A stretch of 5,228 bases of DNA, taken from positions 1 to 5,228 of the forward strand of contig CAMZFG010000095.1 in the NCBI GenBank assembly GCA_947306035.1, given 5' to 3'. Below are positions 1 to 5,228 of the stretch, piece after piece. The notes beneath the pieces were generated by a model. That model was not told the DNA's origin and did no database searches. It saw only the letters and a list, made by a program, of their open reading frames with translations. The position numbers and the translations under genes were made by a program. Source of the DNA: an uncultured Clostridia bacterium (GTDB lineage: Bacteria > Bacillota > Clostridia > Oscillospirales > CAG-272). Position 1 is the first letter of the stretch. Each line of letters opens with the position of its first letter.

Positions 1-2
1 TC

Positions 3-644
3 TCCGAAAGCATCATCGGCCGTGCGCAAAAGGCCGGACACATCGCGGTCAACCTTTACAATATCCGCGATTATTCCAAAGACAAGCATCACCGCGTAGA
101 CGACACGCCCTACGGCGGCGGCAAGGGTATGCTGATGATGGCGCCGCCCATTTACGACTGCTACAGTGCCGTGCTGGAAACGAGCGATCCCGCCGCGAAA
201 CGCCGGGTGGTCTATATGTCGCCGCGCGGCCGCGTGCTGGATCAGCAAAAGGTCAGAGAACTGGCCGCGTACGACCAGCTCGTCATTCTCTGCGGTCACT
301 ACGAGGGCGTGGACGCCCGCGTGATCGAGGAGATCGTCGACGAGGAGATCTCCATCGGCGACTTCGTGCTGACGGGCGGCGAAATACCCGCCTGCATCCT
401 GACGGACGCGGTGGCGCGCCTTGCGCCCGGCGTGCTGGCCGATCCCGCTTGCTATGAAAACGAAAGTCTGACGAACGATCTGGTCGAATACCCGCAGTAC
501 ACCCGCCCCGTGGAGTTTCACGGCCGCCGGGTGCCGGACGTGCTGATCTCCGGTCATCACGCCAACATCGACAAATGGCGGGCGCAAACGGCGCTGGCCG
601 AAACGGAGCGCCTGCGCCCCGACCTGCTGAACAAAGAAAAATAA
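3..644 (+). CDS. trmD: tRNA (guanine37-N1)-methyltransferase TrmD, 3' part
   Basis: TrmD is a cytoplasmic SPOUT-class enzyme that transfers a methyl group from S-adenosylmethionine to N1 of G37 in tRNAs, protecting the reading frame. The start lies upstream of the window; 213 residues are visible and, by comparison with E. coli TrmD from memory, roughly 17 N-terminal residues are missing. Seen directly: the family motif VDDTPYGGGKGM at visible residues 32-43, YMSPRGRVLDQ at about 71-81, and the knot region CGHYEGVDARVIEE at about 97-110, followed by SIGDFVLTGGEIPA. The Asp in LTDAV (about residue 135) corresponds to the catalytic Asp of the family (Asp169 in E. coli). The C-terminus WRAQTAL...RPDLL is also typical. 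The ATG at 129 is internal, since homologous sequence continues upstream of it. A ribosome binding site for the next gene follows 19 bases after the stop, so co-transcription is likely. The usual downstream partner rplS is absent. Confidence 0.97.
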   Translation, partial: SESIIGRAQKAGHIAVNLYNIRDYSKDKHHRVDDTPYGGGKGMLMMAPPIYDCYSAVLETSDPAAKRRVVYMSPRGRVLDQQKVRELAAYDQLVILCGHYEGVDARVIEEIVDEEISIGDFVLTGGEIPACILTDAVARLAPGVLADPACYENESLTNDLVEYPQYTRPVEFHGRRVPDVLISGHHANIDKWRAQTALAETERLRPDLLNKEK

Positions 645-663
645 CTTTTGAACGAAACCGCGG

Positions 664-671
664 AAAGGAGG
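664..671 (+). promoter_or_regulatory. Ribosome binding site fixing the start of the ligase-like gene
   Basis: AAAGGAGG lies 8 bases before the ATG at 680. The reading frame stays open upstream into trmD (to an ATG at 575), but this strong site and the 35-base gap after the trmD stop make 680 the convincing start. Confidence 0.85.
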
Positions 672-679
672 AAAACCGT

Positions 680-2650
680 ATGATAGGCGAAGAGCAGAAA
701 CACGGCGTTATCGCGCACTATATCGATCGCTACGCCAAACTGCTGTATCATCTGATCGCCGTCGGCATTTTCGGCCGCATCCTGACCGCGTACGGCGCCT
801 CCGACCGCCTGTTTGCCGGTTCGCGCCTGGCACGGCGCCGTTCCACCGGTCTGCGCGCCGGCGCCCGCCGCGGCGGCCGCCGTACCCTGGCTTACGTCAT
901 GGAGCGCAACGTGCTGCAGCGCGTGACGCGGCGGCTGGTCGATACCGTTTGCCTTTACAATATGCGCACGCTCGGCGTGTTCTTCGTGACCATGGGCGCC
1001 TTCACGCTGATGATGTATTTCCTCTCGGCGCTGGTGTGGGAAGGCCGCGACGCGGTAGCCGCGGCGTTCGTCGTGGGCACGGCGGGCGTGACGATCGGCA
1101 TTCCCATGCTGTTTTCCGACCGCTCTTTCGGTTATCTGCTGCGGCGCGGCGCGTTCTTCTGGTTCGTGCTGACCATGACGCTCGGCATTTCCGACAACGC
1201 CCTGCGCGACGTGGAGCCGAAAGGCCGCTCCGGCATGCTGGTGGCGCTGCCGTTCGGCGTTCTCGCCGGCCTTGTCTTCTCGTTCCTCAATCCGGTCTAC
1301 GTGCTGGTGGTGCTGGTGCTGATCCTGTTTACGGCGCTGGTGCTTTCCGTGCCGGAATCCGGCGTGCTGCTCCTCTTGTTCGTGCTGCCGCTCTCCGGCT
1401 TCATGACGCACGGGCGGGAACTGACCTTCTTCCTGTTTTTCCTGCTGTTCGTGGGTTACCTGATCAAATGGATCTGCGGCAACCGCACGTTCCGGCTTGA
1501 AGTGCAGGACTATCCCGTTTTGCTGCTGTTGGTGATCTTTCTGTTCTCCGGCATTTCGGCCGCGGGCAGTGAGGCGCGCATTTCGGCGCTCTTCTGCGTG
1601 GTCGCGCTCGTCGCCTATTTCCTGGCGGTCAACATGATGGCCACGCCCGGCTGGCTGGTCCGCGGCCGCGTGGCGCTGTCCGCTTCCGGTGCGCTGACCG
1701 CCGTCATCGGCGTCGTGCAGTTCATCGTGGCGGCCGTAAAAACGGCGCCCGGAACGGATATGGCAACGCTCGGCCGATCGGTCAAGGCGGGCTTTTCGAG
1801 CCACGTTTCGTTTGCGTGGTTCCTCGTCGTCGCGTTCGCGTTTTTGTTCCCGTCGCTGTGGGAATTTACCAAAAAACAGCGCTGGCTCGGCATTGCCGCC
1901 TGCGTGCTGATGCTCGGCGGCGCCGTGCTTTGCGGGGTGCAGAGCGCGCCTGCGGCGCTCGCGCTCATCATGCTGACGTTCGCCCTGCTGTATCACCATC
2001 GCGCGCTGCCTATCACCCTGTTCGCCGCCGGCGTCGTTTTTGCCGTGACGGCCATGCTGCCGACCGCGCTCTCGGGTCGTTTTCTCGCGCTGCTGCGTGA
2101 GCCGGATCGCCTCGCGGAGCGGCGTGCCGCGACGGCTCGCGTGCTGTCCCGCATCTTTTTCGGAAACGGCGGCGGGGTGTTCGATCAGGGGCACGGCGTG
2201 CGCCGCTTCCTGTTCGGCATGGGGCGCGGCGGCCTTACCATGATCTATCCCGCCTTTACCGATACGGGAACGGCGTTTGAACCCGCCGTGTGCAACTTCT
2301 TTATGGGCTTTGTGGCCGAGTTCGGCGTGCTCGCGCTGATCGTGCCGCTGTCGCTGTTCTTCCTGCTGCTGCAAAACTGCTTTACCGCGCTGGCCGCGGC
2401 CGGCGCGCGGGACGAGGCAAGACCCGCCGCGGCGTTTGCCGGCATCGGCCTGACCGTCGCCTCGCTCCTGTACGCCTGCTTCCACTACACCTGGGCGGAT
2501 CCGGCGGCGCTGGCGCTGCTGCTGGTGGCGCTGGCCCTGATCTGCGCCTCGCTCCGTTACGAACGGGCGCGCACGGCTCCCGTCGACCCGCAGGAGACGG
2601 AAGACGGCAAAAAAGCGGAACTGGATTACCGCGTGCGCGCGGAACTCTGA
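680..2650 (+). CDS. Polytopic membrane protein, O-antigen ligase/polymerase (Wzy/WaaL)-like
   Basis: This 656-residue integral membrane protein probably polymerises or ligates lipid-linked glycans at the outer face of the membrane. Seen: a polar N-terminal part with an Arg-rich patch at residues 48-68, then about 14-17 hydrophobic segments between residues 96 and 625. A long extracytoplasmic-type loop (about 462-537) interrupts them, and the C-terminal tail after 626 is polar. The loop ends with LFGMGRGGLT (511-520) and then CNFFMGFVAEFGVLA (538-552). That placement and pattern match the Wzy_C/O-antigen ligase region, where a G-x-G turn precedes H[NSQ]-x9-G-x-x-[GTY]. Here the His position is Cys538 and the last position is Ala552, so the motif is degenerate. 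The gene ends in two in-frame stops (TGA TGA). It sits between trmD and two DUF4330-like genes with short gaps, which suggests one operon. Superfamily assignment is fairly good; the exact reaction and glycan are unknown. It could instead be a divergent bacillotal polymerase or a non-catalytic homologue. Confidence 0.8.
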   Translation: MIGEEQKHGVIAHYIDRYAKLLYHLIAVGIFGRILTAYGASDRLFAGSRLARRRSTGLRAGARRGGRRTLAYVMERNVLQRVTRRLVDTVCLYNMRTLGVFFVTMGAFTLMMYFLSALVWEGRDAVAAAFVVGTAGVTIGIPMLFSDRSFGYLLRRGAFFWFVLTMTLGISDNALRDVEPKGRSGMLVALPFGVLAGLVFSFLNPVYVLVVLVLILFTALVLSVPESGVLLLLFVLPLSGFMTHGRELTFFLFFLLFVGYLIKWICGNRTFRLEVQDYPVLLLLVIFLFSGISAAGSEARISALFCVVALVAYFLAVNMMATPGWLVRGRVALSASGALTAVIGVVQFIVAAVKTAPGTDMATLGRSVKAGFSSHVSFAWFLVVAFAFLFPSLWEFTKKQRWLGIAACVLMLGGAVLCGVQSAPAALALIMLTFALLYHHRALPITLFAAGVVFAVTAMLPTALSGRFLALLREPDRLAERRAATARVLSRIFFGNGGGVFDQGHGVRRFLFGMGRGGLTMIYPAFTDTGTAFEPAVCNFFMGFVAEFGVLALIVPLSLFFLLLQNCFTALAAAGARDEARPAAAFAGIGLTVASLLYACFHYTWADPAALALLLVALALICASLRYERARTAPVDPQETEDGKKAELDYRVRAEL

Positions 2651-2677
2651 TGATATAGATTTGACCGGGAGGTTTTT

Positions 2678-3247
2678 ATGAATCACGACAGATCGGATTA
2701 TACCGGCATCGAAAAAGGCGAAAACGGCGCCGGCTTCGGGCAGGGGGGCGGCAACCGGCCCCAAAAGAGCAGCCGCAACCTGCGCTGGGTCTTTTTCGCG
2801 GTCGACGCGCTGCTCATTCTCGCCATTGCCGCGGCCGTGTTGTCTCTGCTTTCGCTGTTCACGCCGTTCTCGCTGTTCGGCACGGACAAAAAACAAACGC
2901 GCACCGTCACCTGGGTGGTGGAGATCGACAACGCGAGCGACGCCATGATCGAGGCGTTGACCGAGGGCAGCGCCGTGACCGATTACGCGACCGGCAAAAC
3001 GCTCGGCACCGTCACGCACGTCGAGGCGCGCCCCTATACCACGTACACGGATGAACCCACGGCAGACGGGCACGTTGCCGTTGTGGAGCACGAGACCAAG
3101 ACCATCGTCGTCACGTTGTCGGCGCGCGCCGATTACGCGGCGGGCGAGGGCTATACGGTGGCGGACGAACGCATTGCGGCGGGGTGTGACTATCGCATTT
3201 CGTTTGCCGGATTTGTGAGTGACGCCGCCTGCGTCACGGTGCATTGA
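2678..3247 (+). CDS. Single-pass membrane protein, DUF4330-like (first copy)
   Basis: A 189-residue protein of unknown function. Layout seen: a polar, Gly-rich N-terminal tail (about 1-35), one hydrophobic segment at about 37-62 (starting WVFFAVDALLILAIAA), then a polar domain of about 120 residues probably outside the membrane. That domain is rich in Thr and Val and carries G-SAVTDYATGKTLGTVTHVE near residues 97-116, a pattern I associate with bacillotal DUF4330 proteins (G-x-x-V-x-D-x-x-x-G-x-x-L-G-T-V). Start: ATG at 2678 with GGGAGG at 2667-2672, five bases upstream. It lies 27 bases after the ligase-like gene and 12 bases before a second gene of the same layout, so the two products may act together with the polytopic protein. 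The family assignment comes from recall of its pattern, not a search. No catalytic motif is visible; an accessory or scaffolding role is inference. Confidence 0.7.
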   Translation: MNHDRSDYTGIEKGENGAGFGQGGGNRPQKSSRNLRWVFFAVDALLILAIAAAVLSLLSLFTPFSLFGTDKKQTRTVTWVVEIDNASDAMIEALTEGSAVTDYATGKTLGTVTHVEARPYTTYTDEPTADGHVAVVEHETKTIVVTLSARADYAAGEGYTVADERIAAGCDYRISFAGFVSDAACVTVH

Positions 3248-3259
3248 GGAGGGCAGACC

Positions 3260-3781
3260 ATGAACGAGAATAAAAAGAGAACGCCCGCCCGTTTCAACTT
3301 CAACCTGCTGGACGTCGTCATCATCCTGCTGGCGCTCTTCTGCATCGTGGGCGTGTGGCAGAGAAAGAACCTGCAAAACCTGTTCCGTTCCGGCAACGCC
3401 TACGACGCCTATACCGTCACCTTTACGGCAAACGGCGTGCGCGGCGACACCGCGGCGCTGCTGACCGAACAGGCAGACGTCTGGACTTTCGACGAAAAAG
3501 GAACCAAAATCGACTTCGGCTCATTAAATGGCAATGTGACGACCGAACCCGCCAAAGCGCGCGTGCTGAACGACGCGGGCGAGAGCGTGACGGTCACCTA
3601 TCCCGCCGACGCACGAGATCTGCGCGACGTGGCGGGCACGCTGTCCTGCCGCATCGTCGAGAAAAACGGCCGCTACCTGCTGGACGGCAAGTACCAGTTG
3701 GCCGTCAACCAGACGGTCACGGTGCATACCGAAACGGCCGATTTGGTGATTTGTATCACCGGCATATCAAAATCCGCTTGA
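3260..3781 (+). CDS. Single-pass membrane protein, DUF4330-like (second copy)
   Basis: A 173-residue protein with a short charged N-terminus (1-12), one membrane segment at about 15-33 beginning FNLLDVVIILLALF, and an extracytoplasmic-type domain of about 130 residues. The N-FNLLDVVIILL start resembles the (N)IIDxxIILLV membrane entry typical of DUF4330 proteins, and the closing part KNGRYLLDGKYQLAVNQTVTVHT (read in pieces at about 135-158) fits the family's Y-x-L-x-G-x-x-x-L-x-V-G-x-x-x-x-x-x-T pattern. ATG 3260 is preceded by GAGGAGGG at 3246-3253, six bases away and overlapping the previous stop codon, so translation is probably coupled to the first copy. The two copies share architecture (a membrane anchor, then a Thr/Val-rich domain with ALTE/LLTE near its start) but are diverged. 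This is the last gene of the block; AT-rich non-coding DNA follows. Its function is unknown. Confidence 0.75.
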   Translation: MNENKKRTPARFNFNLLDVVIILLALFCIVGVWQRKNLQNLFRSGNAYDAYTVTFTANGVRGDTAALLTEQADVWTFDEKGTKIDFGSLNGNVTTEPAKARVLNDAGESVTVTYPADARDLRDVAGTLSCRIVEKNGRYLLDGKYQLAVNQTVTVHTETADLVICITGISKSA

Positions 3782-3815
3782 GTTTTGTGATTTTTTTACA
3801 GAGATTAGAAACGAA

Positions 3816-3845
3816 AATAGTCAAAATCAGCAAAAATTGACTATT
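3816..3845. repeat. Perfect 9-bp inverted repeat overlapping the ptsH -35 box
   Basis: AATAGTCAA (3816-3824) and TTGACTATT (3837-3845) are exact reverse complements separated by 12 bases. The arm centres are 21 bases apart, about two helical turns, and the right arm runs into the -35 hexamer at 3844-3849. This geometry suits a dimeric DNA-binding regulator. As RNA it could form an AT-rich stem followed by a T-rich run (3848-3862), so a weak terminator for the upstream operon is the alternative. The regulator is unknown. Confidence 0.55.
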
Positions 3846-3872
3846 GATTTTTGATTTTTTTTCTGATATACT
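3844..3872 (+). promoter_or_regulatory. Candidate sigma-A promoter for ptsH, with extended -10
   Basis: TTGATT (3844-3849) and TATACT (3867-3872) are separated by exactly 17 bases, and a TG at 3864-3865 gives an extended -10. The predicted start is near 3879, leaving a leader of about 60 bases before the ptsH ATG. A second candidate overlaps it: the consensus TATAAT at 3876-3881 with TTGATT at 3851-3856, but with a longer 19-base spacer. The very AT-rich surroundings, in contrast to the GC-rich genes, fit a promoter but also make chance matches easier. Confidence 0.65.
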
Positions 3873-3882
3873 GTTTATAATC

Positions 3883-3917
3883 TCAAATTGGGTCACTTTT
3901 TTTACTTGTAAATTTGA
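3883..3917 (+). repeat. Small inverted repeat in the ptsH leader
   Basis: TCAAATT (3883-3889) and AATTTGA (3911-3917) are exact reverse complements separated by 21 bases. They lie between the predicted promoter and the ribosome binding site of ptsH. Only two of the seven pairs are G-C, so an RNA hairpin would be weak; a protein-binding site is equally possible. I recognise no known riboswitch or cre-type operator here. Confidence 0.3.
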
Positions 3918-3920
3918 AAG

Positions 3921-3927
3921 AACGGAG
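3921..3927 (+). promoter_or_regulatory. Ribosome binding site of ptsH, oddly placed
   Basis: AACGGAG ends 14 bases before ATG 3942, which is longer than usual, but only 5 bases before an in-frame TTG at 3933. An in-frame GTG at 3927 overlaps the site itself and is not credible as a start. Spacing favours TTG 3933; residue numbering against known HPr proteins favours ATG 3942. Confidence 0.5.
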
Positions 3928-3941
3928 TGCTTTTGTTTGCT

Positions 3942-4205
3942 ATGATCTCTCGTCAAGTGTCCATCACCAATTCCATCGGCCTGCACGCGCGGCCGGCCAC
4001 TTTTTTCATTCAAAAAGCAAACGAATATAAAAGTTCCATTTGGGTAGAAAAAGAAGACCGCAGGGTCAACGCCAAAAGCCTGCTCGGCGTTCTTTCGCTC
4101 GGCATCGCGCAGGGCATGACCATTCAGCTCGTCGCCGAAGGCCCCGACGAAAAAGAGGCGCTCGACGGGCTTGAAAATCTGATCCACACCGCATTCAAAG
4201 AGTAA
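3942..4205 (+). CDS. ptsH: Phosphocarrier protein HPr
   Basis: HPr is a small cytoplasmic protein that carries phosphate from enzyme I to the sugar-specific EIIA components of the phosphotransferase system. In Bacillota, HPr phosphorylated on Ser46 also acts as corepressor with CcpA. From ATG 3942 the product is 87 residues, the family's normal size. Its catalytic His falls at position 15 (GLHARPATF, 13-21) and the regulatory Ser at position 46 (NAKSLLGVLSLG, 43-54), the canonical numbering, which is why I chose this start over TTG 3933 (90 residues). Having both residues makes it a true HPr rather than Crh, which lacks His15, and predicts control by HPr kinase/phosphorylase. It has its own AT-rich promoter region upstream and a terminator 24 bases downstream, so it is probably also made as a monocistronic message. 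I see no other phosphotransferase gene in the window. Confidence 0.96.
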   Translation: MISRQVSITNSIGLHARPATFFIQKANEYKSSIWVEKEDRRVNAKSLLGVLSLGIAQGMTIQLVAEGPDEKEALDGLENLIHTAFKE

Positions 4206-4225
4206 GACCGGGCATTCCGCCCGTC
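4206..4225 (+). other. Small hairpin between the ptsH stop and the terminator
   Basis: CGGGC (4209-4213) pairs with GCCCG (4219-4223) around the loop ATTCC. Beyond a bulged C4208, A4207-T4224 and G4206-C4225 can add two pairs. No T-run follows it. It begins directly after the ptsH stop codon, where a terminating ribosome would mask its left arm. Confidence 0.45.
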
Positions 4226-4228
4226 AAC

Positions 4229-4257
4229 AGGGCGCCTGGCGGCGCCCTTATTTTTAT
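4229..4257 (+). terminator. Intrinsic terminator after ptsH
   Basis: AGGGCGCC (4229-4236) and GGCGCCCT (4241-4248) form a perfect 8-bp stem with seven G-C pairs and the loop TGGC, followed by a T-rich tail TTATTTTTAT (4248-4257). This is a classic Rho-independent terminator. It ends one base before the uvrC ribosome binding site, so uvrC needs readthrough or a promoter I cannot see. Confidence 0.88.
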
Positions 4258-4258
4258 C

Positions 4259-4270
4259 AAAGGAGAGGTG
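4259..4270 (+). promoter_or_regulatory. Ribosome binding site supporting the TTG start of uvrC
   Basis: AAAGGAGAGGTG holds two purine-rich cores: AGGAG (4261-4265), 11 bases from TTG 4277, and AGGTG, 6 bases from it. The in-frame GTG at 4268 lies inside this site and has no room for its own, so TTG 4277 is preferred. Confidence 0.7.
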
Positions 4271-4276
4271 AGACCG

Positions 4277-5228
4277 TTGACCCCGCAGGAAACAAGACGG
4301 CGTTTGCTTGACAAAGCCAACGGCCTGCCTCTTTGCCCGGGCGTTTATCTGATGCGCGACGGGCAGGGCAAGATCATTTACGTCGGCAAATCCCGCAAAC
4401 TGAAAAATCGGGTCTCGCAGTATTTTCACAACAGCGAAAAAACGATCAAAACGGCGCACATGGTCGAAAAGATCGCCGATTTCGACTATTTTCTCTGCGA
4501 TACCGAGATCGAGGCGCTGGCGCTGGAAAACACGCTCATCAAACAGCACGCGCCCAAATACAACGTCCGCCTGAAAGACGCCAAATCCTACCCCTACGTC
4601 AAGATCACGCAAGAGCCCTATCCGCGCCTTGTTTTCACGCGCCGCCGCCTCTCGGACAAGGGGCAGTATTTCGGCCCGTATTCCGGCGTTTCCGTGGCCG
4701 GAACGGTGCTGCGCAGCGTTTCGCGTCTGCTGCGCATGCCGACCTGCAAGCGGCAATTTCCGCGCGACATCGGCAAAGAGCGCCCCTGCCTGTACTATCA
4801 GCTGGGGCAATGCTGCGGCGTTTGCACGGGCCGGGTCAGCGAGCAGGAGTACGCGCCGCTGGTGCGGCGTGCGGCCGAGATCCTGCGCGGCAACACGGCG
4901 GCGGTGCGCCGCGAACTCGGGGCCGAAATGACCCGCGCCGCCGAGCAGGAGCAGTTTGAAAAGGCCGCCGTTCTGCGCGACACCGTTCGCGCGCTTGAAA
5001 AACTTTCGCAAAAGCAAAAGGTGGTGGCCGCGCCCGAAACGGCCGAGGACGTGTTCGGCTTTTACCGCGACGACTACGCCGCCGCCATGGTCGTTTTTTA
5101 CGTGCGCGACGGGGCGCTCGTCGATAAGCAGGAAACGGTCTTTTCGCCCGAGGAACTGCTGGAAGAAAAAGAGGCGCTCGTCTCGTTCGTTTACGATCAC
5201 TATCGCCGCCGCGACGATCTGCCGCCGC
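4277..5228 (+). CDS. uvrC: Excinuclease ABC subunit C, 5' part
   Basis: UvrC makes both incisions around a DNA lesion after UvrA and UvrB have located it in nucleotide excision repair. The frame is open from TTG 4277 to the window edge: 317 residues of a protein usually around 600. Seen: an N-terminal GIY-YIG nuclease domain with PGVY (21-24), YVGKS (35-39), Arg45 and Glu84 at the positions of the catalytic Arg and Glu (Arg39 and Glu76 in Thermotoga maritima), then KYNVRLKDAKSYPY (94-107) and FGPYSG (132-137). Next come four cysteines, C157, C171, C179 and C183, spaced like those reported to bind an iron-sulphur cluster in E. coli UvrC, with an extra C180. A UVR (UvrB-contacting) segment lies at about 212-245 (EQEQFEKAAVLRD). 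The start of the RNase H-like region follows; its catalytic part and the helix-hairpin-helix end are outside. The start rests on the ribosome binding site and the distance to PGVY. An intrinsic terminator sits directly upstream. Confidence 0.96.
   Translation, partial: MTPQETRRRLLDKANGLPLCPGVYLMRDGQGKIIYVGKSRKLKNRVSQYFHNSEKTIKTAHMVEKIADFDYFLCDTEIEALALENTLIKQHAPKYNVRLKDAKSYPYVKITQEPYPRLVFTRRRLSDKGQYFGPYSGVSVAGTVLRSVSRLLRMPTCKRQFPRDIGKERPCLYYQLGQCCGVCTGRVSEQEYAPLVRRAAEILRGNTAAVRRELGAEMTRAAEQEQFEKAAVLRDTVRALEKLSQKQKVVAAPETAEDVFGFYRDDYAAAMVVFYVRDGALVDKQETVFSPEELLEEKEALVSFVYDHYRRRDDLPP

Noticed and set aside
2743..2748. A run of six G as a possible phase-variation tract in the first DUF4330-like gene
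   Set aside because: It is short for a slippage tract and is explained by consecutive Gly codons.
557..3376. A 939-codon open frame on the - strand across trmD, the ligase-like gene and the first DUF4330-like gene
   Set aside because: Its translation is low-complexity, rich in Arg, His, Gln and Glu, with no domain I recognise, and it lies antisense to well-supported genes. Long antisense frames are expected opposite GC-rich codons that seldom produce stops in reverse.
3745..3760. Hairpin GGTGAT-TTGT-ATCACC near the end of the second DUF4330-like gene as a terminator
   Set aside because: The stem is only six pairs and lies inside the gene; the nearest T-run starts about 30 bases further on.
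3782..3926. A small RNA, riboswitch, tRNA or CRISPR element in the AT-rich gap
   Set aside because: I see no cloverleaf, no repeated spacers and no known riboswitch core. The promoter and the two inverted repeats account for what is visible.
4003..4031. TTTTCA-17-TATAAA as a promoter for uvrC within ptsH
   Set aside because: The -35 match is weak, the site lies in conserved coding sequence, and its transcript would still meet the terminator before uvrC.
4333..4959. A 208-codon + strand frame inside uvrC
   Set aside because: It is a frame-shifted, Arg-rich shadow of uvrC with no ribosome binding site or motif.
4124..5200. A 358-codon open frame on the - strand over uvrC
   Set aside because: It is antisense to uvrC, whose GIY-YIG, Cys and UVR motifs are unmistakable, and its product shows no recognisable domain.

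Overview
The window looks like chromosomal DNA from a GC-rich member of the Bacillota (Firmicutes), most likely class Clostridia and perhaps an uncultured gut Oscillospirales-type lineage. The grounds are strong AGGAGG-type ribosome binding sites, a TTG start on uvrC, an HPr of Gram-positive type with both His15 and Ser46, and a best fit of the two small membrane proteins to DUF4330. The placement below phylum is inference. All genes are on the + strand and fill nearly the whole window. The only sizeable non-coding stretch (3782-3941) is conspicuously AT-rich.

Left block (1-3781): the 3' part of trmD (tRNA m1G37 methyltransferase) is followed by three closely spaced genes (gaps of 35, 27 and 12 bases) with good ribosome binding sites and no visible internal terminator or promoter. 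They encode a 656-residue polytopic membrane protein resembling the O-antigen ligase/polymerase (Wzy/WaaL) superfamily, then two small single-pass membrane proteins of shared layout that look like DUF4330 paralogues. This appears to be an envelope-polysaccharide module co-transcribed with a tRNA-modification gene. The rplS gene that commonly follows trmD is not present here. The polymerase/ligase-like protein carries Cys where the WaaL-type motif has its key His.

Middle (3782-3941): an AT-rich promoter region holding a perfect 9-bp inverted repeat whose right arm overlaps the -35 box, an extended -10 promoter with a 17-base spacer, an alternative consensus -10, and a small inverted repeat in the predicted leader of ptsH.

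Right block (3942-5228): ptsH (HPr), then two adjacent hairpins, the second a convincing intrinsic terminator ending one base before the uvrC ribosome binding site, then the first 317 codons of uvrC, which runs off the window. The middle hairpin arm could alternatively pair with the first terminator arm. This gives an attenuator-like layout that could couple ptsH translation to uvrC transcription; that is a hypothesis only.

The main leads are the polysaccharide ligase-like protein with its two DUF4330-like partners, and the ptsH-uvrC junction. I see no CRISPR array, tRNA, rRNA or mobile element.
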